Shown here: positions 8,359 to 16,678 of the stretch, piece after piece | How the letters are laid out: the number at the start of each line of letters is the position of its first letter | Position numbering within the stretch: the first letter of the stretch is position 1 | NCBI RefSeq assembly: GCF_001438805.1 | Contig: NZ_JQCF01000006.1 | Coordinates: forward strand, 62,001 to 126,000 | Origin: Companilactobacillus kimchiensis | GTDB taxonomy: Bacteria > Bacillota > Bacilli > Lactobacillales > Lactobacillaceae | DNA: 64,000 nucleotides | Direction of reading: 5' to 3' | Notes under the pieces: model-generated | What the model saw: the letters and a program-made list of their open reading frames with translations, nothing else | What the model was told of the DNA's origin: nothing | Database searches by the model: none | Translations under genes and position numbers: made by a program

Positions 8359-10089
8359 TTATTTAGTAAATTGACTGTTGTACATATTAGCATAAAATCC
8401 ATTTTTAGACATCAATTCTGCATGAGTTCCTCGTTCAATTATTTCCCCATCTTTGACAACTAGAATTAAATCAGCATTCTTAATCGTTGAAAGGCGATGG
8501 GCTATAACAAAGGAAGTCCGATTCTTCATTAGAATATCCATAGCCTGTTGAATCTGTTCTTCAGTTCTTGTATCAACTGAACTAGTAGCTTCATCAAGAA
8601 TCAACATTGGCGCATTCCGAATCAAAGCTCGGGCAATTGTTAAGAGTTGTTTTTGACCGACGGAAAGGCTGACAGAGTCATTTAAAACAGTATCATAGCC
8701 TTGTGGTAATGTCTCAATAAAGTGATCCAAACCAACTGCCTTGGTGGCTGCTTTAATTTGTTCATCAGTAACATCTTTTTGATTATAAACCAAGTTATTG
8801 CGAACCGTATCATCGAATAACCAAGCCTCTTGCAAGACCATATCAAATTGTTTTCTGACCTCTGAACGTTTCATCTTGGTAATATCAACGCCATCAATCT
8901 TAATTGATCCACTGTTCATATCATAAAAACGCATCAGTAGATTAACCGTGGTCGTTTTACCGGAACCAGTTGGACCCACGATAGCAACTTTCTGACCTGC
9001 TTTGGCTTGAAGTGAGAAATTCTTGATGATTTTTTGATTGGGTTGATAACCAAATTCAACATTATCAAATTCAACATTTCCTTTAGTACCAGCAATTTCT
9101 TCTTGGTTCTGTTTATCATCAACAACTTCATCCTCTTCAAGAAAACCAAAGACCCGTTTCATAGCTGCTTGAGCCGATTGTAGACTGGTAAAAGCTTGAG
9201 TGATCTGTGATAAAGGTTGCGTAAATAGACGTACATAGATCATAAAGGCTACGATCACGCCAATAGTAATGTGACCATTTAAAACTAAGATAGCTCCGAT
9301 AACACTGACCATTACATAACCAAAGTTACCAATAAAAGCCATCAATGGTTGCATGATACCTGACAGAAATTGTGATTTCCAAACATTGTCTTGAAGTTCA
9401 TCGTTCATTTGATTAAATTCATTTTTAGCTTGCTTAGTATAATTGTAAGTTTTTACAACATCATGACCAGTATAAATCTCTTCCAAATAACTCGAAACGT
9501 CAGCTAATTTATTCTGTTGATTATTGAAATACTTTTGTGAGTTGGCAATCAAAACAATCGTCAATACAAATCCCAACAAGGCCGACAAAACAGCTGTGAA
9601 TCCTAAAGTAACGTTAGTAGTGAACATCATGACGATACTACCGATCAACAAAGTGATTGCTGAAACTAAAATACCTAAGCTTTGATTTAGTGATTGTCCT
9701 ACTGTATCCAAATCATTGGTTACTCGACTAAGAGTGTCACCCTCGTTATGAGTATCAAAATATTGTAATGGTAGATTATTGATTTTTTCAGTTATTCTCG
9801 TTCTTAATTTCTGGGTAAACTTCTGGGTAATTGTTGCCATGATGAAACCTTGGCCATATGACACGATCGCCGCTATCACATAGATAGTTGCCAACATCAT
9901 AACGATATTCATAACTTTGGTTAAATTAACAGTTCCAAACAATCCCTTAGTGACTAAGTCAGTAATTTTACTTAATTGACTTGGACCAATGATCGTTAAG
10001 ATACTTCCGCCCATCGCAAAAATAACGGCAATTAATAATGGCCCAAAGTATTCGGAACCATATTTCTTAGCACCTTTTAAAACTCTCAT
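8359..10089 (-). CDS. ABC exporter half-transporter, TMD-NBD fusion (subunit B)
   Basis: The 576-residue protein has six membrane helices (about 15-320) and a C-terminal ATPase domain. Walker A is GPTGSGKTT (about 373), the signature is LSVGQKQ, and Walker B is MLILDEATSS with the catalytic Glu present. It overlaps the preceding gene by 4 bp (ATGA), so the two are translated together and should form a heterodimeric multidrug-type exporter of the MdlAB/LmrCD class. The signature LSVGQ differs slightly from canonical LSGGQ, while the partner has the canonical form, which fits asymmetric ATP sites. The operon is headed by a MarR gene, so drug or toxic compound export is likely. Confidence 0.88.
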   Translation of the reverse strand: MRVLKGAKKYGSEYFGPLLIAVIFAMGGSILTIIGPSQLSKITDLVTKGLFGTVNLTKVMNIVMMLATIYVIAAIVSYGQGFIMATITQKFTQKLRTRITEKINNLPLQYFDTHNEGDTLSRVTNDLDTVGQSLNQSLGILVSAITLLIGSIVMMFTTNVTLGFTAVLSALLGFVLTIVLIANSQKYFNNQQNKLADVSSYLEEIYTGHDVVKTYNYTKQAKNEFNQMNDELQDNVWKSQFLSGIMQPLMAFIGNFGYVMVSVIGAILVLNGHITIGVIVAFMIYVRLFTQPLSQITQAFTSLQSAQAAMKRVFGFLEEDEVVDDKQNQEEIAGTKGNVEFDNVEFGYQPNQKIIKNFSLQAKAGQKVAIVGPTGSGKTTTVNLLMRFYDMNSGSIKIDGVDITKMKRSEVRKQFDMVLQEAWLFDDTVRNNLVYNQKDVTDEQIKAATKAVGLDHFIETLPQGYDTVLNDSVSLSVGQKQLLTIARALIRNAPMLILDEATSSVDTRTEEQIQQAMDILMKNRTSFVIAHRLSTIKNADLILVVKDGEIIERGTHAELMSKNGFYANMYNSQFTK

Positions 10090-11852
10090 TCGGCAAGTTC
10101 CTCCTTTGATAGTTGTGAGTAAGCAATTTCTTGGTAAACTTCATTATTCTTCAATAATTCTTGATGCGTACCTTGACCAGCTACACGTCCATTATCTAAA
10201 ACGATAATTTGATCAGCATCCATAATAGTACTGATTCTTTGAGCAATGATAACTTTAGTAGTTTGTGCAGCTTGCTCTTTCAAAGCAGTTCTCAATTTTT
10301 TATCAGTTTCATAATCAAGCGCTGAGAAGGAATCATCAAACAAGAGAATTTCTGGTTTTCGGGCAATCGCACGAGCTACGGCTAAACGTTGTTTCTGTCC
10401 GCCTGAGAAGTTATCCCCATGTTGGGCTACCTTTGCATCCAATTGTTGGTCCTTTTCCTCGACGAAATCTTTCGATTGAGCAATATCTAATGCCTGATAA
10501 AGATCATTATCTGACTTTTCAGCATTTACTCCTGTCGAACCAAAAGCTAAATTAGAACGAATTGATCCACTGAATAAGACTGCTTTTTGAGGAATATAAC
10601 TGATTTTATTGTTCAGATCTTCAGCGGCATAATCTTTCACATCAACCCCATCGATCAAAACTTGCCCTTGAGTTGTATCGTACAATCTTGGCATTAAATT
10701 CATAACAGTTGATTTACCACTACCGGTTGAACCGATGAAAGCAATCGTCTGACCTTGCTTGGCTGTAAAGTTCAAATCGTGGATTGCATCAGCTTCAGCG
10801 CCAGGGTATCTGAAACTAACATTTTTATATTCAATTGTGCCTGGATTTTTCGTTGCGGCTTTAGTTTCTTCATTATTTGTAATTGAAGATTTCACATCCA
10901 ACACTTCGTTAATTCTGGAAACTGAAACTGTTACACGTGGTAACAAAATAAAGATAATTGATAATAGTAAGAATCCCATAATTACTTGCATCGCATATGA
11001 CGAGAACACGATCATATTACTAAAGAGCGTTAACCTTGCTGCACCAACGGTGGCTTGATTGATAATTACAGCACCAATTCCATAAACCGATAATGTCAAT
11101 GCACTGGAAATAAAACTCATTCCCGGATTCATCAATGCCAGAACACGGTTAGCAAACATATTAGTATCTGTTAAATCTTTGTTGGCCTTATTAAATTTTC
11201 TATTCTGATAATCTTCAGCATTATAAGCATGTACAACTCTGATACCGGCAAGATTTTCTCTAGTAACTAAATTCAAACGATCAGTTAAACCCTGAACCTT
11301 CTTGAATTTTGGTTGAACCATCAAAAGAATAAACGTCAACATAACAATCAAAAATACAACGGCAACAGCTGTGGCAGTAGTCCATTGCCAACCTTTATTA
11401 GCAATCTTAGTGATCGCCCAGATAGCAGTAATTGGAGCCTTGATAATAACTTGTAGACCCATAGCAATAAATTGTTGTAATTGGGTCAAATCATTAGTTG
11501 AACGTGTCAGCAAACTGGAAACCGAAAACTTCTTAATATCTGAAGTAGAATAATCCATTACTTGATTAAAGACATCTTTTCTCAATCTAGCTGTGAATCC
11601 TGCCGCAACGTGGGCTGCAAAGTACCCAACAATAATTGATGCGACCGCGCTTAAAACAGAAAATAGAATCATCATTATTCCTGGTTGAATAATCTGATTA
11701 ATGGTCGTTCCGTGTTGTTCCAATTTTTCAGTGATAGTTGTCATATAACTAGGTATTTCTAGTTCTAGCCAAACTTGTAAAACGATGAAGATCAAACTGA
11801 TTCCTATCATCGAATATTCTTTCTTATTTAGCCGTTTGAATAATTTAATCAT
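10086..11852 (-). CDS. ABC exporter half-transporter, TMD-NBD fusion (subunit A)
   Basis: The 588-residue partner of the following gene has six membrane helices and an ATPase domain with Walker A GSTGSGKST, signature FSGGQKQR and Walker B ILLFDDSFSALD. The catalytic glutamate after Walker B is Asp (LLFDDS), which marks the degenerate, weakly hydrolysing site of heterodimeric exporters such as LmrC or BmrC. The start at 11852 has GAGGAGG just before it. A 14 bp perfect palindrome lies 16 bp upstream of the start (11868-11881), suggesting MarR control at this position as well as at the operon promoter. Confidence 0.88.
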   Translation of the reverse strand: MIKLFKRLNKKEYSMIGISLIFIVLQVWLELEIPSYMTTITEKLEQHGTTINQIIQPGIMMILFSVLSAVASIIVGYFAAHVAAGFTARLRKDVFNQVMDYSTSDIKKFSVSSLLTRSTNDLTQLQQFIAMGLQVIIKAPITAIWAITKIANKGWQWTTATAVAVVFLIVMLTFILLMVQPKFKKVQGLTDRLNLVTRENLAGIRVVHAYNAEDYQNRKFNKANKDLTDTNMFANRVLALMNPGMSFISSALTLSVYGIGAVIINQATVGAARLTLFSNMIVFSSYAMQVIMGFLLLSIIFILLPRVTVSVSRINEVLDVKSSITNNEETKAATKNPGTIEYKNVSFRYPGAEADAIHDLNFTAKQGQTIAFIGSTGSGKSTVMNLMPRLYDTTQGQVLIDGVDVKDYAAEDLNNKISYIPQKAVLFSGSIRSNLAFGSTGVNAEKSDNDLYQALDIAQSKDFVEEKDQQLDAKVAQHGDNFSGGQKQRLAVARAIARKPEILLFDDSFSALDYETDKKLRTALKEQAAQTTKVIIAQRISTIMDADQIIVLDNGRVAGQGTHQELLKNNEVYQEIAYSQLSKEELAE

Positions 11853-11867
11853 TTAGTTCCTCCTCTG

Positions 11868-11881
11868 GTTCGCATGCGAAC
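11868..11881. promoter_or_regulatory. Palindromic operator, probable MarR site 2
   Basis: GTTCGCATGCGAAC is a perfect 14 bp palindrome between the MarR gene and the first ABC gene. The same motif with one change occurs at the operon promoter (12370-12383), both followed by CTATAT. Confidence 0.75.
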
Positions 11882-11899
11882 TATATCTGTAAAAAAATA

Positions 11900-12352
11900 C
11901 TATTTAGTGTTTTCTCTAATTTGATTCAACACCTTAAAGAAAATAACTAGTTCGTCCTGATCGATGCCTCGTCGTAAAGTTTCTTCCGTTATTTTAGCCC
12001 ATCTATCAACCTCATTCATAATATCGAGAGCGTGGTTAGTTAAATTTAAACATTTAACTCTCGCATCGTCAGTTGATGGTGTTGTATAGATCAAACCATT
12101 TTTCACCATACGTTTAACTAGACCGCTGGCTGTTGATTTGCTAATAAACATTCCCTTTTCAAAATCCTTTTGAATAATTTGGTGATTCCGATGTGTATAC
12201 ATAAAGCCAATTGCCATACCTTGTAATCGAGAAATTTTATCCTTGGGCCCATCATCATCCATTTGTTCATGCATAGAGCCTTGAATATAATGCGAAATAT
12301 GTAATGATAAATCTCTGACGTTATAAACAATTGTTTCTTTAGGATTCAACAT
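11900..12352 (-). CDS. MarR-family transcriptional regulator
   Basis: The 150-residue protein has a winged helix with IIQKDFEKGMFISKSTASGLVKRMVKNGLIY followed by a wing containing DDARVKCLNLT, the MarR signature region with conserved D-x-R. It heads the operon of the two ABC exporter genes and is 47 bp upstream of them. MarR proteins are usually repressors released by small hydrophobic compounds. Autoregulation is strongly suggested because a palindrome matching one upstream of the exporter genes sits immediately downstream of the -10 box of its promoter. Confidence 0.88.
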   Translation of the reverse strand: MLNPKETIVYNVRDLSLHISHYIQGSMHEQMDDDGPKDKISRLQGMAIGFMYTHRNHQIIQKDFEKGMFISKSTASGLVKRMVKNGLIYTTPSTDDARVKCLNLTNHALDIMNEVDRWAKITEETLRRGIDQDELVIFFKVLNQIRENTK

Positions 12353-12369
12353 TTCGGTTCACCTCATTT

Positions 12370-12383
12370 GTTCGTATGCGAAC
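12370..12383. promoter_or_regulatory. Inverted-repeat operator, probable MarR site 1
   Basis: GTTCGTATGCGAAC (GTTCG-N4-CGAAC) covers the expected transcription start just after the -10 box of the marR promoter, so a bound repressor would block initiation. Confidence 0.75.
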
Positions 12384-12384
12384 T

Positions 12385-12413
12385 ATATTAATTCTTTCTG
12401 TAATCAATGTCAA
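12385..12413 (-). promoter_or_regulatory. Promoter of the marR-ABC operon
   Basis: Minus strand TTGACA (12408-12413), exactly 17 bp, then TAATAT (12385-12390). Confidence 0.8.
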
Positions 12414-12496
12414 CAATTTTCAGTAAACAAATCATTTTACATAAATATAATTAAGAGTTATTATTCATAATCTAATGAAAATTTGGAGATAGAGTA

Positions 12497-13042
12497 ATGC
12501 GTGCAATTAAAACAGATCGATTGATCATTCGTCCACTACAACCTAGTGACCACGATGACCTACAAACAATTATTTTGGATGCTGAAGTTGTTAAATATAT
12601 GCGCTATCACGATATTACAACACCTGCTGCCTTTAACAATGTTTTTGAAAATCATTTTTTAATGGAACAACAATATACCTTCGGAATTGAAAGCAAAGAA
12701 ACTCACAAATTGATTGGGTTTTATGAATTTCACCCCGAAAACACTACCGGAATCTTAACTTATGCTTTAAATCGAAATGCCTGGGGTCATGGATACGTTG
12801 CTGAAGCTGGACAAGCCATGATGAATTATGGTTTTGAAAAACTTAATTTTGATAAAATTGAAGCTCACTATGCTGATCTCAATCCCCGTTCCGGTCGAGT
12901 TATGGCCAAAATGGGTATGAAAAATCTTGGTGAACAAGAAACTTTCACCTTCCCTACCGGCGAAGTTGTTCATGTTATGGCTTATGAATTAACTAAAAAT
13001 GAATGGTCATTAACAACTGATCACCACGAACAGGCCGTTTAA
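12497..13042 (+). CDS. GNAT acetyltransferase, RimJ/RimL type
   Basis: The 181-residue product starts with the RimJ/L opening TDRLIIRPLQPSD and has the acetyl-CoA region GILTYALNRNAWGHGYVAEAGQAMMNYGF and the late motif HYADLNPRSGRVMAKMGMKNLG. Such enzymes move acetyl from acetyl-CoA to protein N-termini or small amines in the cytoplasm; the acceptor here is unknown. The gene is divergent from the marR operon and ends at a strong terminator, so it is a single transcription unit. Confidence 0.85.
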   Translation: MRAIKTDRLIIRPLQPSDHDDLQTIILDAEVVKYMRYHDITTPAAFNNVFENHFLMEQQYTFGIESKETHKLIGFYEFHPENTTGILTYALNRNAWGHGYVAEAGQAMMNYGFEKLNFDKIEAHYADLNPRSGRVMAKMGMKNLGEQETFTFPTGEVVHVMAYELTKNEWSLTTDHHEQAV

Positions 13043-13079
13043 AAAGTCGTCTAACTCAAACGGTTAGACGACTTTTTTA
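13041..13079. terminator. Terminator after the GNAT gene (likely bidirectional)
   Basis: AAAAAGTCGTCTAAC / GTTAGACGACTTTTT perfect stem with A and T runs, between convergent genes. Confidence 0.92.
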
Positions 13080-13090
13080 TACACTTATTT

Positions 13091-13774
13091 TTAAATTAAG
13101 TTCTTGTGAATATCTTGCATTCCACGTTCAATTTGTTCTAATTCATCTGAATAATTTTTTAATTGGTCACCGTATTTATCGACTAATTCCTTGTTGGCAT
13201 CAGTTTTATAACGTAACTTATGTTCCAAACTAGCCCACATATCCATTCCCACAGTTCTGATTTGAATTTCCACGGGAACATCAACTGGTCCATCTGACTG
13301 GAAAACTGGTACTTTGACCACAATATGTAGACTACGATAACCACTTTCTTTAGGGTGTTTAATGTAATCCTTGCGACGTAACAAAGTCACATCAGTCTGT
13401 TTAGTTAACATCTTTTCAATACTATAAATATCATCTACATAATTAGTGATGACCCGAATTCCTGCAATATCATAAATATTTTTTTGAATACTGTCAGCTG
13501 TTAAATCGTAGCCTTTTAATTCAGCTTTTTGTAAAAGACTTTGCATATCCTTCATCCGTGATTCCATATGATGAATGGGGTTGTAATCAAAGTTCACTTG
13601 AAATTCAGCATCCAGATTCTCTAACTTAGTACTGATTTCTCGTTGTCCTGATTGATAAAGTTGAAACATTTTAAGTAGCTTAGCCAGCTCGTCAATTCGC
13701 GGCCGATTTTCCAAACCGCCTAATTGTGATTGAAGTTTCTTTAAATTAATAACGTTTTGTCTTTCTAATATCAT
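13091..13774 (-). CDS. relP: Small alarmone synthetase, RelP/YwaC type
   Basis: This makes (p)ppGpp from ATP and GDP/GTP without a hydrolase domain. The RelA/SpoT synthetase core carries YDIAGIRV, the KDYI...GYRSLH loop, VEIQIRT and WASLEHKLRYK; the last is typical of RelP rather than RelQ. I place the start at 13774 (MILERQN) because AAAGGA precedes it; the longer frame to 13813 would begin inside the terminator of the upstream codA gene. This gives 227 residues, close to the family length. It is a lone gene downstream of codA. Confidence 0.85.
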   Translation of the reverse strand: MILERQNVINLKKLQSQLGGLENRPRIDELAKLLKMFQLYQSGQREISTKLENLDAEFQVNFDYNPIHHMESRMKDMQSLLQKAELKGYDLTADSIQKNIYDIAGIRVITNYVDDIYSIEKMLTKQTDVTLLRRKDYIKHPKESGYRSLHIVVKVPVFQSDGPVDVPVEIQIRTVGMDMWASLEHKLRYKTDANKELVDKYGDQLKNYSDELEQIERGMQDIHKNLI

Positions 13775-13803
13775 ACTGCCATCCTTTAAAATATTGTCTA
13801 AAC

Positions 13804-13828
13804 AAAAAAGCAACCATGACGGTTGCCT
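13804..13828 (-). terminator. Terminator after codA
   Basis: On the minus strand GCAACCGTCATGGTTGC is followed by TTTTTTG, 20-odd bases beyond the codA stop. Confidence 0.85.
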
Positions 13829-13848
13829 ATATTCTATACTTATTTGAT

Positions 13849-15081
13849 TTAAATATATAACTCAGTTTCTGCAGGTTTTGTCTTACCAATTACTTTCCCA
13901 TTATGAACTGACAATAGTACTGCCGCCCGTTTGTTCAAGGCATCAAAGAAGTTATGCGCATCGATCAAAACAAAGTTAGCTGGCTTCCCCACTTCAATTC
14001 CGTATTGATCTTGTACATTCATAACTTTGGCACTGTTGAGGGTAATGAATTTATAAGAGTTCATAATTTGTTCATGCCCCATCATCTGTGTTGCGTGCAA
14101 CCCTTCAGTTAAGACATCAAACATATTACCATTACCCATTGGATACCAAGGATCTTTGATATCATCTTCACCAAAGGCTACGTTAATTCCGTTTTCATCC
14201 AACTCCTTAACTCGAGTCAATCCACGACGTTTAGGATAGGTATCAAAACGACCACCCAAGTACATATTAACTAGCGGATTCGAAATAAAGTTCATGTTAG
14301 ACATCTTCAATAGACGCATCAATTTATACATATAAGCGTCATTGTATGAACCCATCGCCGTTGTGTGTGACGCTGTTACTCGTTCACCCAAACCACTTTC
14401 GTAAGCCAAGGTTGCTAAAGTTTCTAAGTTTCTGGAACTAGGATCATCGATCTCATCAATGTGAGCATCGAATAACAAATCATTTCTTTGGGCCAAATCA
14501 AAAGCAAAACGCAATGATTCCACACCATACTCACGGTTAAATTCATAATGAGGAATTGCACCAACCACATCAACACCCAAATCGACAGCCTTTTGCATCA
14601 ATTCTTTACCATTTGGATACGACATGATTCCCTCTTGAGGAAAAGCCACTATCTGCAAAGTCATCCATTCTTTGACGCTCTCACGCACATCAATTAAAGC
14701 TTTGAGAGCCTTTAAACTAGGATCAGTCACATCAACGTGAGTTCGAACAAATTGAATACCATGACTAGCCTGCATCTTTAATGCTAAAATGGCACGTTTT
14801 TTAACATCTTGATAGGTTAAATCCTTTTTACGTTCCGTCCAAATCCGAATTCCATCGAACAATGTACCATTCTCATTCCATTCGGGTTGACCAGCCGTTA
14901 AAGTTGAATCCAAATGAACATGTGGATCGACGAATGGTGGTAATAACAATTTTTCATGTCCAACAATCACTTCTTCACCAGTTCTTGGTTCCAAATGATC
15001 GGCTATTTCAGTAAACTTACCGTCTTCAATTCTGACATCTTGAGCTGAATGATTTTGGATTTTAACTTGTTGTAATAACAT
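13849..15081 (-). CDS. codA: Cytosine deaminase (amidohydrolase)
   Basis: The enzyme converts cytosine to uracil and ammonia, part of pyrimidine salvage. The 410-residue sequence tracks E. coli CodA closely: metal ligands in PPFVDPHVHLD, the block RTHVDVTD, the loop AFPQEGIMSYPNG, HIDEIDD, the histidine in ASHTTAM and RFDTYPKRRG, then EDDIKDPWYPMGN. Two details differ from E. coli as I recall it: HIDE in place of HCDE and GEDD in place of GHDD. The metal-binding Asp of the latter is kept. It is divergent from codB with overlapping -35 boxes. Cytosine is the most likely substrate, but isoguanine or creatinine activity is possible in this family. Confidence 0.88.
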   Translation of the reverse strand: MLLQQVKIQNHSAQDVRIEDGKFTEIADHLEPRTGEEVIVGHEKLLLPPFVDPHVHLDSTLTAGQPEWNENGTLFDGIRIWTERKKDLTYQDVKKRAILALKMQASHGIQFVRTHVDVTDPSLKALKALIDVRESVKEWMTLQIVAFPQEGIMSYPNGKELMQKAVDLGVDVVGAIPHYEFNREYGVESLRFAFDLAQRNDLLFDAHIDEIDDPSSRNLETLATLAYESGLGERVTASHTTAMGSYNDAYMYKLMRLLKMSNMNFISNPLVNMYLGGRFDTYPKRRGLTRVKELDENGINVAFGEDDIKDPWYPMGNGNMFDVLTEGLHATQMMGHEQIMNSYKFITLNSAKVMNVQDQYGIEVGKPANFVLIDAHNFFDALNKRAAVLLSVHNGKVIGKTKPAETELYI

Positions 15082-15109
15082 CGATATACACTCCTCTGAA
15101 TTTTGATAT

Positions 15110-15139
15110 AGTATACAATTTCTAAGTTGACATTGCCAA
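15110..15139 (-). promoter_or_regulatory. codA promoter
   Basis: Minus strand TTGGCA (15134-15139), 18 bp, TATACT (15110-15115). Its -35 box abuts the -35 box of the divergent codB promoter. Confidence 0.7.
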
Positions 15140-15155
15140 GTTACTACTTTAGACT
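15127..15155 (+). promoter_or_regulatory. codB promoter
   Basis: TTGACA (15127-15132), 17 bp, TAGACT (15150-15155). The two divergent -35 boxes lie back to back with one base between them. Confidence 0.7.
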
Positions 15156-15167
15156 AACAACAATATA

Positions 15168-15254
15168 ATTCTTTTTAAAGGCAGTCCAGTGAGGCTGACA
15201 AAAGAGCGGTGAATTAGTAATTTATAGGGACTGCTCAAATGCGGTCCCTTTTTT
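15168..15254 (+). promoter_or_regulatory. PyrR-type attenuator in the codB leader
   Basis: The leader contains GCAGTCCAGTGAGGCTGACA (15181-15200), matching the PyrR RNA-binding loop pattern (UCCAGAGAGGCU) of pyr leaders. It is followed by a terminator: GGGACTGC (15227-15234), a 6 nt loop, GCGGTCCC (15241-15248) and six Ts. GCAGTCC at 15181-15187 is perfectly complementary to GGACTGC at 15228-15234, giving an antiterminator that excludes the terminator. CAG-loop-CTG plus CTTTT/AAAAG gives the PyrR-bound anti-antiterminator. UMP-bound PyrR should therefore shut off codB. Confidence 0.88.
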
Positions 15255-15279
15255 ACTGCTCAACATTTCGGGGGTAAAT

Positions 15280-16638
15280 ATGGCAAAAAAAGAACATATT
15301 CAAGCAACAACAACTGAACAACGGGCAATGTCCAAATGGGACATGTTTGCGACCTGGATCGGTGCTAATGCCAATAATGGAACTTGGTATATTGGTGGAG
15401 TTATCGCTGCCGTTGGATTGATCAAAGCTTCCACACTTTTGGTCGTTGTCGGTTCGATCTCTTATATTCTTTTGGGATTAGCTTCATACATGGGCTACAA
15501 AACTGGCTTACCAGCAATGACTCTAACTAGACCATCCTTTGGTGTCAAAGGTTCGATTTTACCTTCAATTATTAACGTTATTCAATTTATCGGTTGGGCG
15601 GCTATTAATACCTTTATTGCAGCCACATCAATCAGTTTTATTTTAAAGGATATTCTCGGTTGGGATAATTCTTCATTTCACAATCAATTTAGTATCATCA
15701 TAGGAATTGTAGTTATGTCCATTCTACATCTAATCAGTATCTCGTTAGGTGAAAAATCCGTTAAATGGATCGAGCGATTCGGAATTATTTTAGTTATCGT
15801 CTTAGTGACCTGGGAATCTGTCGTTGTTTTAAAAACAGTTCCTTTCCATGAAATTGTCAAATGGCAACCTGCAGCTAAGTTCCAATTACCAAGTGGAAAA
15901 ATCGTCGATATCCTAGCAGCCTTTAACCTGGCCTGGGTCACAGCTGCTGCTGACTTTAGTCGTTTTACCAAAGACAAGCACGCTGCCACGACTACTTCCT
16001 TCTTAGGTGCCAATATCGGTTTATTCTGGTTCGCCTTCATTGGTTTGATTGCTACCATTGCCACCGCTATCACTTTGAATAAGTTCGATCCTAACAATGC
16101 TGATCCAAGTACTATCGCTGCTAAATTAGGATTAGGAATCTTAGCAATGCTAGTTATCGTAATCACTAGTACTACTGCCAATGCCGTGAATTTAATGGCT
16201 GCTGGATCAGCTTTGACCAATATTTTCCATCGGTTAAAATTAACTCCTGCTTTATGGATTGTCACGTTGATTGCCACTGTTATGACTTTCATCCCAGTCT
16301 ATATTGCCAGTTTCTTAACGACCTTTGAAACCTTCTTAGATGGAATTGGTATGTTCTTAGGACCAGAAATTGCTATCTTCTTGATTGATTTCTTCATTAT
16401 TCGTCAGAAACAATATCAAGTTTCAGAGTTCTCCAAAGTAAACGGTGCTTATTGGTATACCAAAGGAATCAATTTGCTGGCCATTGGTACTTGGGTCATT
16501 GGTGTATTAAGTTATCTCGGTTTGAACAAACTAAGCTTCATTGTTAATACCGTTGGTGCAACCTTCCCAGCCATGATCATCACAGCCATTTGCTATTATT
16601 TTGGTTCCAGAATTCTTAATTCAAAAAAATCAGTCTAA
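15280..16638 (+). CDS. codB: Cytosine permease (NCS1 family)
   Basis: A 452-residue membrane protein with about 12 helices and NCS1 features: WDMFATWIGANANNGTWYIGG near the N-terminus, GLPAMTLTRPSFGVKGS and AWVTAAADFSRF in the middle. It imports cytosine or a related base by cation coupling. The divergent codA and the PyrR attenuator in its leader support a pyrimidine substrate. The start has a CGGGGG ribosome binding site. No clear terminator follows; the next gene is convergent. Confidence 0.88.
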   Translation: MAKKEHIQATTTEQRAMSKWDMFATWIGANANNGTWYIGGVIAAVGLIKASTLLVVVGSISYILLGLASYMGYKTGLPAMTLTRPSFGVKGSILPSIINVIQFIGWAAINTFIAATSISFILKDILGWDNSSFHNQFSIIIGIVVMSILHLISISLGEKSVKWIERFGIILVIVLVTWESVVVLKTVPFHEIVKWQPAAKFQLPSGKIVDILAAFNLAWVTAAADFSRFTKDKHAATTTSFLGANIGLFWFAFIGLIATIATAITLNKFDPNNADPSTIAAKLGLGILAMLVIVITSTTANAVNLMAAGSALTNIFHRLKLTPALWIVTLIATVMTFIPVYIASFLTTFETFLDGIGMFLGPEIAIFLIDFFIIRQKQYQVSEFSKVNGAYWYTKGINLLAIGTWVIGVLSYLGLNKLSFIVNTVGATFPAMIITAICYYFGSRILNSKKSV

Positions 16639-16678
16639 TTTTTCAACTGGGGCAGTTATATATTTAAGCTAAAAAGTA

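Noticed and set aside
13775-13813. Longer N-terminus for the alarmone synthetase
   Set aside because: It begins inside the codA terminator region, while AAAGGA stands before the later Met.
15684-16292. Minus-strand 202-codon frame within codB
   Set aside because: It is a shadow of the codB frame with low-complexity hydrophobic content, no ribosome binding site and no homology I recognise.
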